Source: Sulfurivermis sp041678005 (GTDB lineage Bacteria; Pseudomonadota; Gammaproteobacteria; Thiohalomonadales; Thiohalomonadaceae). From it: a stretch of DNA of 64,000 nt. The position numbers were made by a program, and so were the translations under genes. Of this stretch, positions 43,101 to 52,347 are shown one piece after another (the first letter of the stretch is position 1; every line of letters starts with the position of its first letter). Below the pieces are notes generated by a model, which saw nothing but the letters and a program-made list of their open reading frames with translations, ran no database searches and was not told the origin of the DNA. Where the stretch lies: positions 1 through 64,000 of the forward strand of contig JBAYOW010000009.1 of assembly GCA_041678005.1 (NCBI GenBank), written 5' to 3'.

Positions 43101-43559
43101 TCAATTTTCTTTTCTCACCGCTTCCAGGATGTCATGAAAGTCCTGGCTCCAACGAGCAAATATTTCTTTGAGTTCATTGTTATTGGCCAAAGCACGCAGC
43201 TCTGTCGGGTTGGCAGTGACCAGGAGGGTTTCATGATCCTCGGCAAAAACCGTGATAGGCCATGGCAGGTAGGGGATCAACTGTGGATAGCGAGTTGTCA
43301 GATCGCGTAATTCCTCCGGCTTGGCTAAAAACACCAAACGATACATGTCTGTCTTGAAGCCGCTATCGGTCAAGCCAACATCGACACGCTGAATGCGTGA
43401 AATGGTGTAACCACGCTGCGTAATTTCTTCCTGCAGTATAGCCATGGTTTCAGGGAAACCCTGTTCAGAGCGCACCATCATCAGACCATCGGCCAGAGCA
43501 GTGCTGTGCAGGGCAAATAACAACAGTAATGCTGGCCATGATGCAGACAGACATCTCAT
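43101..43559 (-). CDS. DUF302 domain protein
   Basis: A 152-residue secreted protein with a signal peptide (about 1-23, STALA-D) and a DUF302 fold (about 24-140; RSEQGFPETMAILQEEITQRG, in pieces MVRSEQGF and TQRGYTISRIQRVD). The family has no defined function but is frequent in thiosulfate- and sulfide-oxidising bacteria. Its start overlaps the stop of the upstream cytochrome-DUF302 gene, so both products are made together. Confidence 0.83.
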   Translation of the reverse strand: MRCLSASWPALLLLFALHSTALADGLMMVRSEQGFPETMAILQEEITQRGYTISRIQRVDVGLTDSGFKTDMYRLVFLAKPEELRDLTTRYPQLIPYLPWPITVFAEDHETLLVTANPTELRALANNNELKEIFARWSQDFHDILEAVRKEN

Positions 43560-44593
43560 AGCGATGCCTCCTCCATGATGCCGAGATAGACCTGATACAT
43601 CTCCTCGCAGGGTTCATCGAGTTCGGCATTATTGAACAGGCCGCTCATATATTTTGGATTAATACTCATCATTTTTACCTGCCCCTCATGTTCAACTACA
43701 GTTATACGACATGGCATGAACAAGCCCACACGAGGATCCATAGTCAAGGCCTGATTGATGAAAGTGAAGTTGCAGAAATAGATGATGTTGGCCTCTCTGT
43801 GTTGTTCTTCTTCAGCAAAAAAACCGTCCTCCAGCCATTGCTCACGAATGATGCGGAAGTTCTTGCCTAATGCCGCGCGTTTGACTGCTTCGACAGTTTC
43901 TTCCAGCGTATAAGATGACTCCATTTCCAGCCATGTTTCGTCCTGGCTGCCAGGTTGCCAGCCTTGAGTCAGTGCAAACGATCGAACAAAGGCGATGATG
44001 TCATCAATGTCCTGTTCGCGCAGGCCTTGCTGCAGAAATGAAACCATTGGCGTACCTTCACGGCCATTGATCAATGTCGCCTTAATCATTTGATCAGAGG
44101 CTGCAGCGAGGAAACCAGGATTATTGAGCGCTGGCGCGATGATGGGCATATCGCGTGGGCGCGAGAAGGTAACTCCAGTGCCATGCCCGCCTTCGCCGCG
44201 CTCGCCATGACAGGACGAGCAATGTTGACCAAACAATTTCTTGCCACGCACAACATCACCCGAGCCGGGTCGATAATCAGTCAGCAGCAGTCGTGGACTG
44301 TCCTTGTCTTGCCAGCTACGCAGATGCGCGACTATGGCGCGGCGTTCTGCAGCGTTTAACATGGCAAAGGCCGGCATCACTCGGCCAGGACGACCAAGAC
44401 GTATCGTGGTATCCAGATAACCATCATCGACACTGTTTAAAAAGCTTGGCAAGGCCAAAGGCACGCCAACGCCACCCCGACCATCGGAGCCATGACAGGC
44501 AGCACAGTTCTGTGCATACAACTCCGCGCCATTAGGCGCTGCACTGGCAGTTAAATTCGGCAAAAGCAGTAAAAAAGCCCAGATAAATTGCAT
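43556..44593 (-). CDS. Dihaem cytochrome c fused to DUF302
   Basis: A 345-residue periplasmic protein. I chose ATG 44593, preceded by a perfect GGAGGT, because it opens directly with a signal peptide (MQFIWAFLLLL..SASA). Two class I cytochrome c domains follow, with haem sites CAACH (30-34) and CSSCH (125-129) and distal methionines in RVMPAF and TPMVSF. A C-terminal DUF302 domain (about 225-345) completes it. The fusion and the adjacent stand-alone DUF302 gene suggest that DUF302 works with a redox carrier, perhaps in sulfur or electron transfer. Confidence 0.88.
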   Translation of the reverse strand: MQFIWAFLLLLPNLTASAAPNGAELYAQNCAACHGSDGRGGVGVPLALPSFLNSVDDGYLDTTIRLGRPGRVMPAFAMLNAAERRAIVAHLRSWQDKDSPRLLLTDYRPGSGDVVRGKKLFGQHCSSCHGERGEGGHGTGVTFSRPRDMPIIAPALNNPGFLAAASDQMIKATLINGREGTPMVSFLQQGLREQDIDDIIAFVRSFALTQGWQPGSQDETWLEMESSYTLEETVEAVKRAALGKNFRIIREQWLEDGFFAEEEQHREANIIYFCNFTFINQALTMDPRVGLFMPCRITVVEHEGQVKMMSINPKYMSGLFNNAELDEPCEEMYQVYLGIMEEASL

Positions 44594-44736
44594 AAGTGAC
44601 CTCCGGCTAAGTTTATGCGATCTCCGGTCAGCAGGAAAACTTCCTGCGCCGTATAAAGGTTTATAGTTCACAGCAGAGGACAGGTTGAGCGTAACGATAC
44701 CCACTAAAAAACTGGAAGGAGCTCAGCCCATGGTTT

Positions 44737-45144
44737 TCAGTCGTTGATCATCTCCAGCTCCAGCGACTGCATCTCCTGGCCTTGCAGCTGGTAGCCACGC
44801 ACATCCACAACACCTTCAGTATCAAGTGAAACTATTAGATAAAGCGCCTCTGGGTAGGCCGCCTCGGCAATATCAAGCGCGGAAGGCACGGCTGGCGCGT
44901 GTGGGTGGGAATGGTAGATGGCGAACAGGCTTTCGCCCGCCTCGCGCATCTGACGCATGGCTGCAATCTGCTGCTGTGGATCCATGATATAGCGGCACTC
45001 ATTTTGCCTGGCAATGTTTTGGATTGGATAAACACGGGTGTGGCCAGCGCTGCTGCCGACTAGACCACAGACCTCTTGTCCAGGACGTGACATGGCATGG
45101 CGCATTATCTGGTTAATCGTGGTGCGGGTAATGTAGGCTGTCAT
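44737..45144 (-). CDS. JAMM (M67) metallopeptidase
   Basis: A 135-residue Mov34/MPN protein. Zinc and catalytic residues are intact: E24 (PGQEVCGLV), H78 and H80 (YHSHPH), S88 and D91 (PSALD). Bacterial relatives trim ubiquitin-like sulfur carriers (Mec/CysO type) to expose the Gly-Gly end. An in-frame ATG at 45180 would overlap the lolB stop; 45144 starts the conserved part. Neither has a clear ribosome site. A MoeB/ThiF-type E1 enzyme is encoded at 51538 but no sulfur-carrier gene is nearby. Confidence 0.85.
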   Translation of the reverse strand: MTAYITRTTINQIMRHAMSRPGQEVCGLVGSSAGHTRVYPIQNIARQNECRYIMDPQQQIAAMRQMREAGESLFAIYHSHPHAPAVPSALDIAEAAYPEALYLIVSLDTEGVVDVRGYQLQGQEMQSLELEMIND

Positions 45145-45164
45145 GATGATGTGTAATATAAAAT

Positions 45165-45752
45165 TTAAAGTTGTTGCCATTGATCGATAATCAGGCGAAT
45201 ACGAGCGCGGTGATTGCTGATGAACAGTCGGCCAGGCAAAATTACTGCACCTTGTTGGACATAATTGCGAAACTCGATAGTCCAGTTATCCTGTTGTAGT
45301 TTTTCCAGTAGCCCTTGTGGATTGAGCGTCTGTTCTGCTGAACCAGGTGCAGGCAGCCCCAGCGCCCAGTAACGCAGGGATTTTACCGGTATCCGCCAGC
45401 CCATTTCGTGATACAGCAAGTCCTCGGCATCTTCGGCGACGCGGCTATGCTCGCCATCACTCAAGGCAACCAGATGATCATCGCCTTGCAGGCGCAAGCT
45501 GCCCTGTCCCAAAGGGCCGGTCAGATGAATGGTGTAATTTTGTTCATGTTGTTGCAAGTCGATACGGGCTTGCCAGCTTTCATCTTCGGTGTGAATGCCG
45601 ATGCGCCCACCCAGCTTCCAGGCCGAGACCTGCGCTAATTGCCGCTGCTGTATCTGCCAGGCTCGATCCGGGTTATCGACGGGCGGCAATACCGGGCCAT
45701 AGCTGCAGGCAGTCAGCAACAAGGGCCAGAAAAACCATAAACAATGTTTCAT
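45165..45752 (-). CDS. lolB: Outer-membrane lipoprotein LolB
   Basis: A 195-residue lipoprotein that receives lipoproteins from LolA and inserts them in the outer membrane. A lipobox LLTAC places the lipidated cysteine at residue 16. The mature part has the LolB pattern WQIQQRQL, WKLGGRIGI and a short C-terminal RIRLIID strand. It lies between a TPR lipoprotein and the JAMM gene. Its usual partner ispE is in the window at 52348 but on the other strand. Confidence 0.92.
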   Translation of the reverse strand: MKHCLWFFWPLLLTACSYGPVLPPVDNPDRAWQIQQRQLAQVSAWKLGGRIGIHTEDESWQARIDLQQHEQNYTIHLTGPLGQGSLRLQGDDHLVALSDGEHSRVAEDAEDLLYHEMGWRIPVKSLRYWALGLPAPGSAEQTLNPQGLLEKLQQDNWTIEFRNYVQQGAVILPGRLFISNHRARIRLIIDQWQQL

Positions 45753-45759
45753 GGGGGAA

Positions 45760-47514
45760 TTATTGAGTAAAGCGTTTGATTACTTGCTGGAGTAATGCGT
45801 GGCCTGGCTCGCGCTCCAGGGCATCCAGCCAGATCTGGCGCGCCTCATCCTGGCGACCCTGCACCCATAACACCTCGCCCAAATGGGCGGCGATCTCGGC
45901 ATCAGGATATTGGTCCAGCGCACGGCGCAGAAATTCCTCCGCCTCTTGCCAACGGCCCAGCCTATAGAGCACCCAGCCCATGCTGTCCATGATGGCAGCA
46001 TCATCCGGTCGCAGCTCAAGTGCGCGGCTGATTAAGGCATATGCCTCTTGATAGCGGTCGGTGCGGTCGGCCAGGGTGTAACCCAGTGCATTCAGCGCCT
46101 GAAAGTTATCTGGTTCCTGCATGAGAATGGCACGCAGATCATTTTCCAGCTCATCAATAAGGCCCATATTCTCGGCGTTCATGGCGCGTGCATACAACAG
46201 CTCGATATCATCAGGAAATTGCTCCAGGCCTTCGTTGTAGACTTGTCGCGCCTCTTCCTGCTGCCCAGCTTCGTACAATAATTCCCCCTCTACCAGACGT
46301 AGACGGATTTCCTGTTCAGGGGTCTGTAGTTCGGCGGTGCGCAGATATGCGCGTGCCATCTCCAGCCCTTTCAGTTGGGAGATAAGTACCGATGAGCGGA
46401 CGATAGCGTCGAGATAACTGTTGCCATCATTTACCTGCTGATACCAATGCAAGGCATCATCTGGTCGTTGTCGGCTTTCGGCAATCTGCCCCAGGGCATA
46501 GGCGGCATCGTCCGTGCGCTGATTCAGCTTGAGCAGCTGCAGGAAATTTTTTTCTGCCTGTTCCAGATCGCCCACATGTACCGCCAGTAACCCTTCGGTA
46601 AAGATCACTTCAGAATTATTCGGTAAATGCTTGTCCAGCAGCTTGAATTGTTTGCGTGCCTCTGGCCATCGCTGCAGTTCTATCAGCATACGTGCATAAC
46701 CAAAACGCAAGGAGGTATCCCTGGGCAGTATTTCCAGAGCACGTTGATAGGCAGCCAAGGCCTCCTCAATGCGCCCTATCTTGCGCAAAATGCTGGCCTG
46801 TAGTGCCAGTGCATGTGGATGGTCTGCCTGTTTCTCCAGCAGATGTCTGGTTTGCTCCATGGCAAGGGCATAATTGTCGGCCTGATAAGCCAGGCGGGCG
46901 TAGGCAAGTACAGCTTCGGGATCATCTTCGTGCGCAGTTACCAGATTAGCCATTATTTGTAGCGCCCGCTGTTTATTTGGCTCACTTGCCAGTACATTGT
47001 TCACCAGCATGAAACCATTGGCCTGGCCTTCTGGGGACAGATTCAGCAGTTTTTCCAGATGCAGGATCGCCTCATCGGTTCTGCCCTGGCGAATCAACAA
47101 GGCGGCCAGCGACTGCTGCGCCTCTACGGTCGCAGGCGATAATTCTTCCCAAAGACTTGCGGCCTTGAGTGCTGTTGCGTATTCATTGGCATAGACAGCG
47201 ACTTGGGTGGCACGACGGGCGAGACGCGGATCACGTGTGTAGTCTGCGGCCTGGTAGTATGCATGGGCCGACATCTTCAGCTCGCCACGCTGGGCAGAGA
47301 CTTCACCCACCAGCAGTTGATAAAGCAGGCCGGGGCTAAGCTCCATGGTGGGCAGATTTTCTGTTTCGGCGTGGCTTGCCGATGTTGTTGCGTGCTCTGG
47401 GGAGGCAGCTTCCTGTGTCACATCTTCCTTGGGTTTTGCTGTCTCATGTGCGGTCATCGCCGTACATGCGGCCAATTGCCAGGCCATTGCAACCAACATC
47501 AAAATACGTTTCAT
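45760..47514 (-). CDS. Outer-membrane TPR lipoprotein
   Basis: A 584-residue protein starting at ATG 47514 (MKRILMLVAMAWQLAAC), with the lipobox LAAC. About 12-14 tetratricopeptide repeats fill residues 70-580, for example AYHPD-like helices in HLEKLLNLSP and ALEILPRDTSLRFGYA. TPR lipoproteins next to lolB are conserved in gammaproteobacteria and probably scaffold envelope complexes; no enzyme motif is seen. It is 7 bp upstream of lolB and divergent from hemA. Confidence 0.87.
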   Translation of the reverse strand: MKRILMLVAMAWQLAACTAMTAHETAKPKEDVTQEAASPEHATTSASHAETENLPTMELSPGLLYQLLVGEVSAQRGELKMSAHAYYQAADYTRDPRLARRATQVAVYANEYATALKAASLWEELSPATVEAQQSLAALLIRQGRTDEAILHLEKLLNLSPEGQANGFMLVNNVLASEPNKQRALQIMANLVTAHEDDPEAVLAYARLAYQADNYALAMEQTRHLLEKQADHPHALALQASILRKIGRIEEALAAYQRALEILPRDTSLRFGYARMLIELQRWPEARKQFKLLDKHLPNNSEVIFTEGLLAVHVGDLEQAEKNFLQLLKLNQRTDDAAYALGQIAESRQRPDDALHWYQQVNDGNSYLDAIVRSSVLISQLKGLEMARAYLRTAELQTPEQEIRLRLVEGELLYEAGQQEEARQVYNEGLEQFPDDIELLYARAMNAENMGLIDELENDLRAILMQEPDNFQALNALGYTLADRTDRYQEAYALISRALELRPDDAAIMDSMGWVLYRLGRWQEAEEFLRRALDQYPDAEIAAHLGEVLWVQGRQDEARQIWLDALEREPGHALLQQVIKRFTQ

Positions 47515-47651
47515 CCAAGCTACTCCAGACATGATGATCGCTAACTATACTCGACTTATCAGGGATTTTGCCGCAGAAATTCATACTCGCACTTGATATT
47601 ATTGGGGTCTTTCCCCAAAATCAGTAACCCACCCACCTTATAAAACTACTC

Positions 47652-48908
47652 ATGTCACTGCTTGCCCTTGGTCTGAATCACCGCACTGCTCCCGTGGAAA
47701 TACGGGAACGGGTGGCATTCGCGCCGGATAAGGTGTCGCAAGCCCTGCATGAACTGACCAACTATGGCCCGGTGCGTGAGGCGGCAATTCTGTCTACCTG
47801 TAATCGCACTGAGATCTATTGTGGTTTGGAAGGGGAGGAGAAGGGGCCTATCCTGGAGTGGTTCCGTGATTTTCATCACCTTAGTGCCAAGGAAGTCGAA
47901 CCATATCTTTATACCCATCCAGATAGTCAGGCGGTGCGGCATATCCTGCGTGTGGCCAGTGGGCTTGATTCGCTGGTACTTGGCGAGCCGCAGATCCTTG
48001 GCCAGATCAAACAGGCCTATGGCACGGCGCAGCAGGCGGGCACAGTCGGACATCTGCTTAATAAGCTGTTCCAGTACACTTTTTCAGTCGCCAAACAGGT
48101 GCGTACCGATACTGCCATTGGTGCAAGTCCCGTTTCAGTGGCCTTTGCCGCGGTCAGTCTGGCGAAGCAGATTTTTTCCGATCTGAAAGAGCACACTGCC
48201 TTGCTTATCGGTGCGGGCGAAACCATCGAACTGGTGGCACGCCATCTGCACGAGCAGGGCATAGGCAACATCATTATTGCCAATCGCACGGTTGAGCGCG
48301 GCCACAAGCTGGCACAAGAATTTGGTGCCTTTGCCATCGCTCTGGCGGAAATCCCGGCGCATCTGGCCGAGGCCGACATCGTTATTTCTTCCACTGCAGC
48401 GCCGTTGCCCATTTTAGGCAAGGGTATGGTGGAAAGCGCACTCAAGGTGCGCAAACGCCGCCCTATGCTGCTGGTGGATATTGCTGTACCACGCGATATC
48501 GAAGCGGAAGTCTCTGCGCTTGATGATATCTATCTCTATACCGTGGACGACCTCTCCGAGATTATTCAGGAAAACCTGCAGTCGCGCCAACAGGCTGCCC
48601 TGCAGGCCGAGGACATCATCGATACCCAGGTCGGCCATTTCATGGGCTGGCTGCAATCATTGGAAGCTGTCGGCACAATCTGTGCCTTTCGCCAATCCGC
48701 CGAGGAGATACGCGATCAAGTGTTGGAGCATTGCACACGCCAACTGGCAACAGGCAAGGACCCTGAATACGTTATGCGTGAAATGGCACGTCTGTTGACC
48801 AACAAATTGATCCATGAGCCATCTGCTCAGCTCAATCGCGCCAGTTTTGAAGGTCAGCATGAGCTACTGGATGCTGCCAGCATTTTATTTAATCTGAAAA
48901 AACCTTAA
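47652..48908 (+). CDS. hemA: Glutamyl-tRNA reductase HemA
   Basis: A 418-residue enzyme that starts tetrapyrrole synthesis by reducing glutamyl-tRNA to glutamate-1-semialdehyde. The catalytic cysteine is C50 in LSTCNRTEIY; the substrate-binding NHRTAPVEIRE is at 9-19 and the NADPH loop IGAGETIELVARHL is near 190. A short hairpin TTGGGG-TCTTT-CCCCAA (47602-47618) lies in the leader. prfA follows 5 bp downstream, the classic hemA-prfA-prmC order. Confidence 0.97.
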   Translation: MSLLALGLNHRTAPVEIRERVAFAPDKVSQALHELTNYGPVREAAILSTCNRTEIYCGLEGEEKGPILEWFRDFHHLSAKEVEPYLYTHPDSQAVRHILRVASGLDSLVLGEPQILGQIKQAYGTAQQAGTVGHLLNKLFQYTFSVAKQVRTDTAIGASPVSVAFAAVSLAKQIFSDLKEHTALLIGAGETIELVARHLHEQGIGNIIIANRTVERGHKLAQEFGAFAIALAEIPAHLAEADIVISSTAAPLPILGKGMVESALKVRKRRPMLLVDIAVPRDIEAEVSALDDIYLYTVDDLSEIIQENLQSRQQAALQAEDIIDTQVGHFMGWLQSLEAVGTICAFRQSAEEIRDQVLEHCTRQLATGKDPEYVMREMARLLTNKLIHEPSAQLNRASFEGQHELLDAASILFNLKKP

Positions 48909-48913
48909 CCCCT

Positions 48914-49999
48914 ATGCAAGAATCCATACTCAGCAAGCTGGAGAATCTCTCCGAGCGGCTGCAGGAGTTAAGCGCCCTGCTTGCCGATCCTGCGACTATT
49001 AACGATCAAAATCAGTTCCGTGCTCTGTCGCAGGAATATGCCCAGCTCACCCCGGTGGTGGACTGCTATACCAGTTACCGCAAAATTCTAGAGGACATTA
49101 CCGTTGCTGATGAAATGATGCGAGGCTCAGATACGGAAATGCAGGAGCTCGGTCAAGTCGAGTTGGAGTTGGCGCGCGAACGGCGCGATGCCTTAGTGCT
49201 GGAGCTCAACAAGTTATTGTTGCCTAAGGACCCTAACGACAATAAGAATATCTTTCTGGAAATTCGCGCTGGTGCCGGCGGTGATGAGGCGGCGATTTTC
49301 GCTGGTGATCTGTTTCGTATGTACAGTCGTTATGCCGAGCATCGTCGTTGGCAGGTGGAGATCGTCTCCGAGAGCCTGGGCGAGCATGGCGGCTACAAGG
49401 AAATTATTGTCCGTATTGTCGGCCAAGGCGCCTATTCACGCCTCAAGTTTGAATCGGGTGGGCATCGTGTGCAGCGCGTACCAGAAACCGAATCTCAGGG
49501 TCGCATCCACACCTCTGCTTGCACGGTGGCGGTAATGCCCGAGGCGGATGAAGTGGAGGCCAGGGAGATAAATCCAGCCGATCTGAAGGTCGATACTTAT
49601 CGCGCCTCGGGTGCTGGCGGTCAGCATGTCAACCGCACCGAATCTGCCATCCGCATTACGCACCTGCCCTCTGGCATCGTGGTGGAATGTCAGGACGAAC
49701 GCTCACAGCATAAAAACCGCGCCCGTGCCATGTCGGTGCTGGCCGCCAAGCTGCTGGCTGCCGAACAGGAGAAACAACACGCTGAGCAATCCAGTACACG
49801 TAAATTACTGGTGGGCAGCGGTGATCGCTCCGAGCGCATCCGCACTTATAATTTCCCGCAAGGCCGCCTTACCGACCACCGCATTACCCTTACCCTCTAC
49901 AAGCTGGATGACATTATGGGCGGGCACCTGGATCAGGTGATTGAGCCACTCATTAACGAATACCAGGCCGATCAACTTGCCGCCATGAGCGTGGAATGA
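48914..49999 (+). CDS. prfA: Peptide chain release factor 1 PrfA
   Basis: A 361-residue release factor that ends translation at UAG and UAA. The GGQ motif (GAGGQHVN) is at 235-237, whose glutamine is methylated by PrmC. The codon-recognition tripeptide position reads PET (190-192, in RVPETESQGR), a variant of the RF1 PxT motif. It follows hemA by 5 bp; prmC is 215 bp further on. Confidence 0.97.
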   Translation: MQESILSKLENLSERLQELSALLADPATINDQNQFRALSQEYAQLTPVVDCYTSYRKILEDITVADEMMRGSDTEMQELGQVELELARERRDALVLELNKLLLPKDPNDNKNIFLEIRAGAGGDEAAIFAGDLFRMYSRYAEHRRWQVEIVSESLGEHGGYKEIIVRIVGQGAYSRLKFESGGHRVQRVPETESQGRIHTSACTVAVMPEADEVEAREINPADLKVDTYRASGAGGQHVNRTESAIRITHLPSGIVVECQDERSQHKNRARAMSVLAAKLLAAEQEKQHAEQSSTRKLLVGSGDRSERIRTYNFPQGRLTDHRITLTLYKLDDIMGGHLDQVIEPLINEYQADQLAAMSVE

Positions 50000-50214
50000 C
50001 ATTCTTATTTTGAAAGGTAGCGCTCATTATTCAAAAAAAGACGGTACGCATTGTGCGCCGAATAACTTTGAGTTGTGAACATGCCTGAATCATGCGCCCT
50101 GCAACATGTGAAAATAACTTGTACTGCAGCCACAATAAACTGTGGCGAGAGATGTGTGACATCTTTTATGACGCAGAATTACTATCAAATATGTCGGTTG
50201 CTCACGTGGTGAGT

Positions 50215-51066
50215 ATGCCGACCATTGCCGAGATTTTGCAGATCGCACAAAGCCAGTTGCATAACAGCGACAGCCCGCGTCTTGATGCCGAACTGCTGCT
50301 TGCGCAGGTAATGAATAAGCCACGCAGCTGGTTGTACACCTGGCCTGAGCGAGTGCTCACTAGCGACGAACAGCGTGAATTTACATCGCTTATCGCCCGG
50401 CGCGCCGCAGGTGTGCCGGTGGCGTATCTCACTGGTCGTTGCGGTTTCTGGTCGCTGGACTTGAAGGTGACCACGGCTACTTTGATCCCGCGCCCAGATA
50501 CGGAAACCATGATCGCTTGGGCATTGGAACTTATACCCATAGATGCCCACTGGCGGATTGCCGACCTGGGTACGGGCAGTGGGGCCATTGCCCTTGCATT
50601 GGCGCATGAACGGCCATCTTGCTGCTTTACCGCCACCGATATTTCATCAGCTGCATTGGTGGTGGCGGAGGAAAATGCGCGCGCCAACAAGATTGTAAAT
50701 GTGAGTTTTCGCCAAGGCATTTGGTTTGAACCACTGGCCGGTGCGCGTCATGAGCTTATCGTCAGCAATCCTCCCTATGTGGCCGAAGGCGATTCACATT
50801 TGGCCAATCTGCGTCACGAACCTGTCAGCGCCCTGGCTGCAGGCGCAGATGGGCTTGCCGATCTGCGCCTATTGATCGAAAAAGCACCTGGTTCTTTACA
50901 GGAAAACGGCTGGCTCTTGCTGGAACATGGCTGGGAGCAGGGCGCAGCCGTGCGTGATCTGTTGCAGCAGTACGGTTATCACCATATTCAAACCTGCCGC
51001 GACCCGGCCGGTCTTGAGCGTATTTCCGGTGGCCACGCACCAAACACTGTTCCCCTGCAAAAATAG
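50215..51066 (+). CDS. prmC: Release factor glutamine methyltransferase PrmC
   Basis: A 283-residue SAM-dependent enzyme that methylates the GGQ glutamine of release factors. Motif I ADLGTGSGAIALALA and the catalytic NPPY (SNPPYVAEGD) are complete. I chose ATG 50215 (MPTIAEILQIA), matching the family N-terminus; in-frame ATGs at 50191 and 50092 would add residues without family counterparts. The unusually long prfA-prmC spacer shows no other gene. Confidence 0.92.
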   Translation: MPTIAEILQIAQSQLHNSDSPRLDAELLLAQVMNKPRSWLYTWPERVLTSDEQREFTSLIARRAAGVPVAYLTGRCGFWSLDLKVTTATLIPRPDTETMIAWALELIPIDAHWRIADLGTGSGAIALALAHERPSCCFTATDISSAALVVAEENARANKIVNVSFRQGIWFEPLAGARHELIVSNPPYVAEGDSHLANLRHEPVSALAAGADGLADLRLLIEKAPGSLQENGWLLLEHGWEQGAAVRDLLQQYGYHHIQTCRDPAGLERISGGHAPNTVPLQK

Positions 51067-51110
51067 GGTTATACTGGTGTTTCAGCAGGCACTATCCAGG
51101 GTGATGCGCG

Positions 51111-51521
51111 ATGTCACAGAAAAATAGCGAATTGCTTAAAATTCGTGATGTTACTTTTCTGGCTCTCAATCCAGATCCACAGCAGGCTCATACGGCTTCA
51201 CAGCTGCTGGCTGGCATGGAAGGCATCATAAATGCGCAACCGTTAAGTGACCATGTTATGCAGGTGCGTTACGACATCACGCTAGTTACCCTGCGTGCCA
51301 TTGAAGACGTTCTCAGTGGCGTGGGTTTTCATCTGGCCAACACCTTGATCTGCAAGCTCAAGCGCGCACTCTACTACTACACGGAAGATACCCAGCGCTC
51401 AAATCTTGGCCTTGATGGTCATGCCCCGCCCAAAGACGTCAAGGTCTATGTCAAACGCTATGAACAACTGCGACATGGTTGTCGTGACGACCGGCCAGAA
51501 CACTGGCGTAATTATCTGTAA
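51111..51521 (+). CDS. HMA-like small protein lacking the CxxC motif
   Basis: A 136-residue cytosolic protein. Residues about 10-75 look like a ferredoxin-type HMA fold (VTFLALNPDP, MEGIINAQPL, MQVRYDITLVTLRAIEDVL), but the metal-binding CxxC is replaced. The C-terminal helix RALYYYTEDTQRSNLG and a basic tail follow. I know similar uncharacterised genes next to prmC/moeB in gammaproteobacteria, with no function assigned. It ends 16 bp before the MoeB-like gene, so co-expression is likely. Confidence 0.65.
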   Translation: MSQKNSELLKIRDVTFLALNPDPQQAHTASQLLAGMEGIINAQPLSDHVMQVRYDITLVTLRAIEDVLSGVGFHLANTLICKLKRALYYYTEDTQRSNLGLDGHAPPKDVKVYVKRYEQLRHGCRDDRPEHWRNYL

Positions 51522-51537
51522 ATCCAGTTGGCACTAC

Positions 51538-52341
51538 ATGACACCTGAAGAACATGAGCGTTATAGCCGCCATATCAGCCTGCCGCAAGTGGGTCTGGCA
51601 GGGCAGCAAAAGTTTATGGCAGCGCGTGTGCTGATCATCGGCATGGGAGGGCTGGGCTCGCCACTTGCCATTTATCTTGCCGCTGCTGGCGTGGGCACCC
51701 TGGTGGTAGTGGACTACGACACGGTGGAGCTCTCCAACCTGCAGCGCCAGATAGTGCATCGAACTGCCAATATCGGCAGACCCAAGGTGGACTCGGCAGC
51801 AGAGCAGTTGCAGCAACTAAATCCCCATTGCCAGGTCATTGTCATCAATGGCCAGCTGACTGGCGCGGCGCTGACTGAGCAGATCGGTCTCGCTGATGTG
51901 GTGGTCGATGCCAGCGATAATTTTGATACACGTTTCGAACTCAACGCAGCCTGCGTCGCCCAGGGCAAAACGCTGGTCTCCGGTGCCGTAATTCGCATGG
52001 AGGGGCAGGTAAGCGTCTTCCACAATGAACACCCCGATGCACCCTGTTATCGCTGCCTGTATCGCGATGAACAAGGCGAGGGTGATAGCTGTAGTCTGAC
52101 CGGCGTGCTTGCACCAGTGGTAGGTATCATAGGCACTATCCAGGCGACGGAAGTGCTCAAGGTGCTGCTCGGCATAGGCACTACCCTGGGCGGTCGTCTG
52201 CTGATCCTGGATGCGCTCCAGATGGAGTGGCGTACGCTGAAGCTACGTAAAGACCCACAGTGCCCGGTGTGTGGCCAGGGGCGGGCAGAGTGGGATATAA
52301 ACAGATCAAAGAATCTATACAAGCACCATGCAGCAAAATAA
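51538..52341 (+). CDS. moeB: E1-like adenylyltransferase (MoeB/ThiF/HesA family)
   Basis: A 267-residue enzyme that adenylates the C-terminal Gly of ubiquitin-like sulfur carriers such as MoaD or ThiS. It opens MTPEEHERYSRHISLPQVG, then the nucleotide loop GMGGLGSP, the catalytic RQIVH-type arginine segment (LSNLQRQIVHRT), DASDNFDTR and two zinc CxxC pairs (CYRC, CPVC). I chose ATG 51538; a longer frame overlaps the HMA-like gene. Whether it serves MoaD, ThiS or another carrier cannot be told, and no carrier gene is nearby. Confidence 0.87.
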   Translation: MTPEEHERYSRHISLPQVGLAGQQKFMAARVLIIGMGGLGSPLAIYLAAAGVGTLVVVDYDTVELSNLQRQIVHRTANIGRPKVDSAAEQLQQLNPHCQVIVINGQLTGAALTEQIGLADVVVDASDNFDTRFELNAACVAQGKTLVSGAVIRMEGQVSVFHNEHPDAPCYRCLYRDEQGEGDSCSLTGVLAPVVGIIGTIQATEVLKVLLGIGTTLGGRLLILDALQMEWRTLKLRKDPQCPVCGQGRAEWDINRSKNLYKHHAAK

Positions 52342-52347
52342 AACGAC

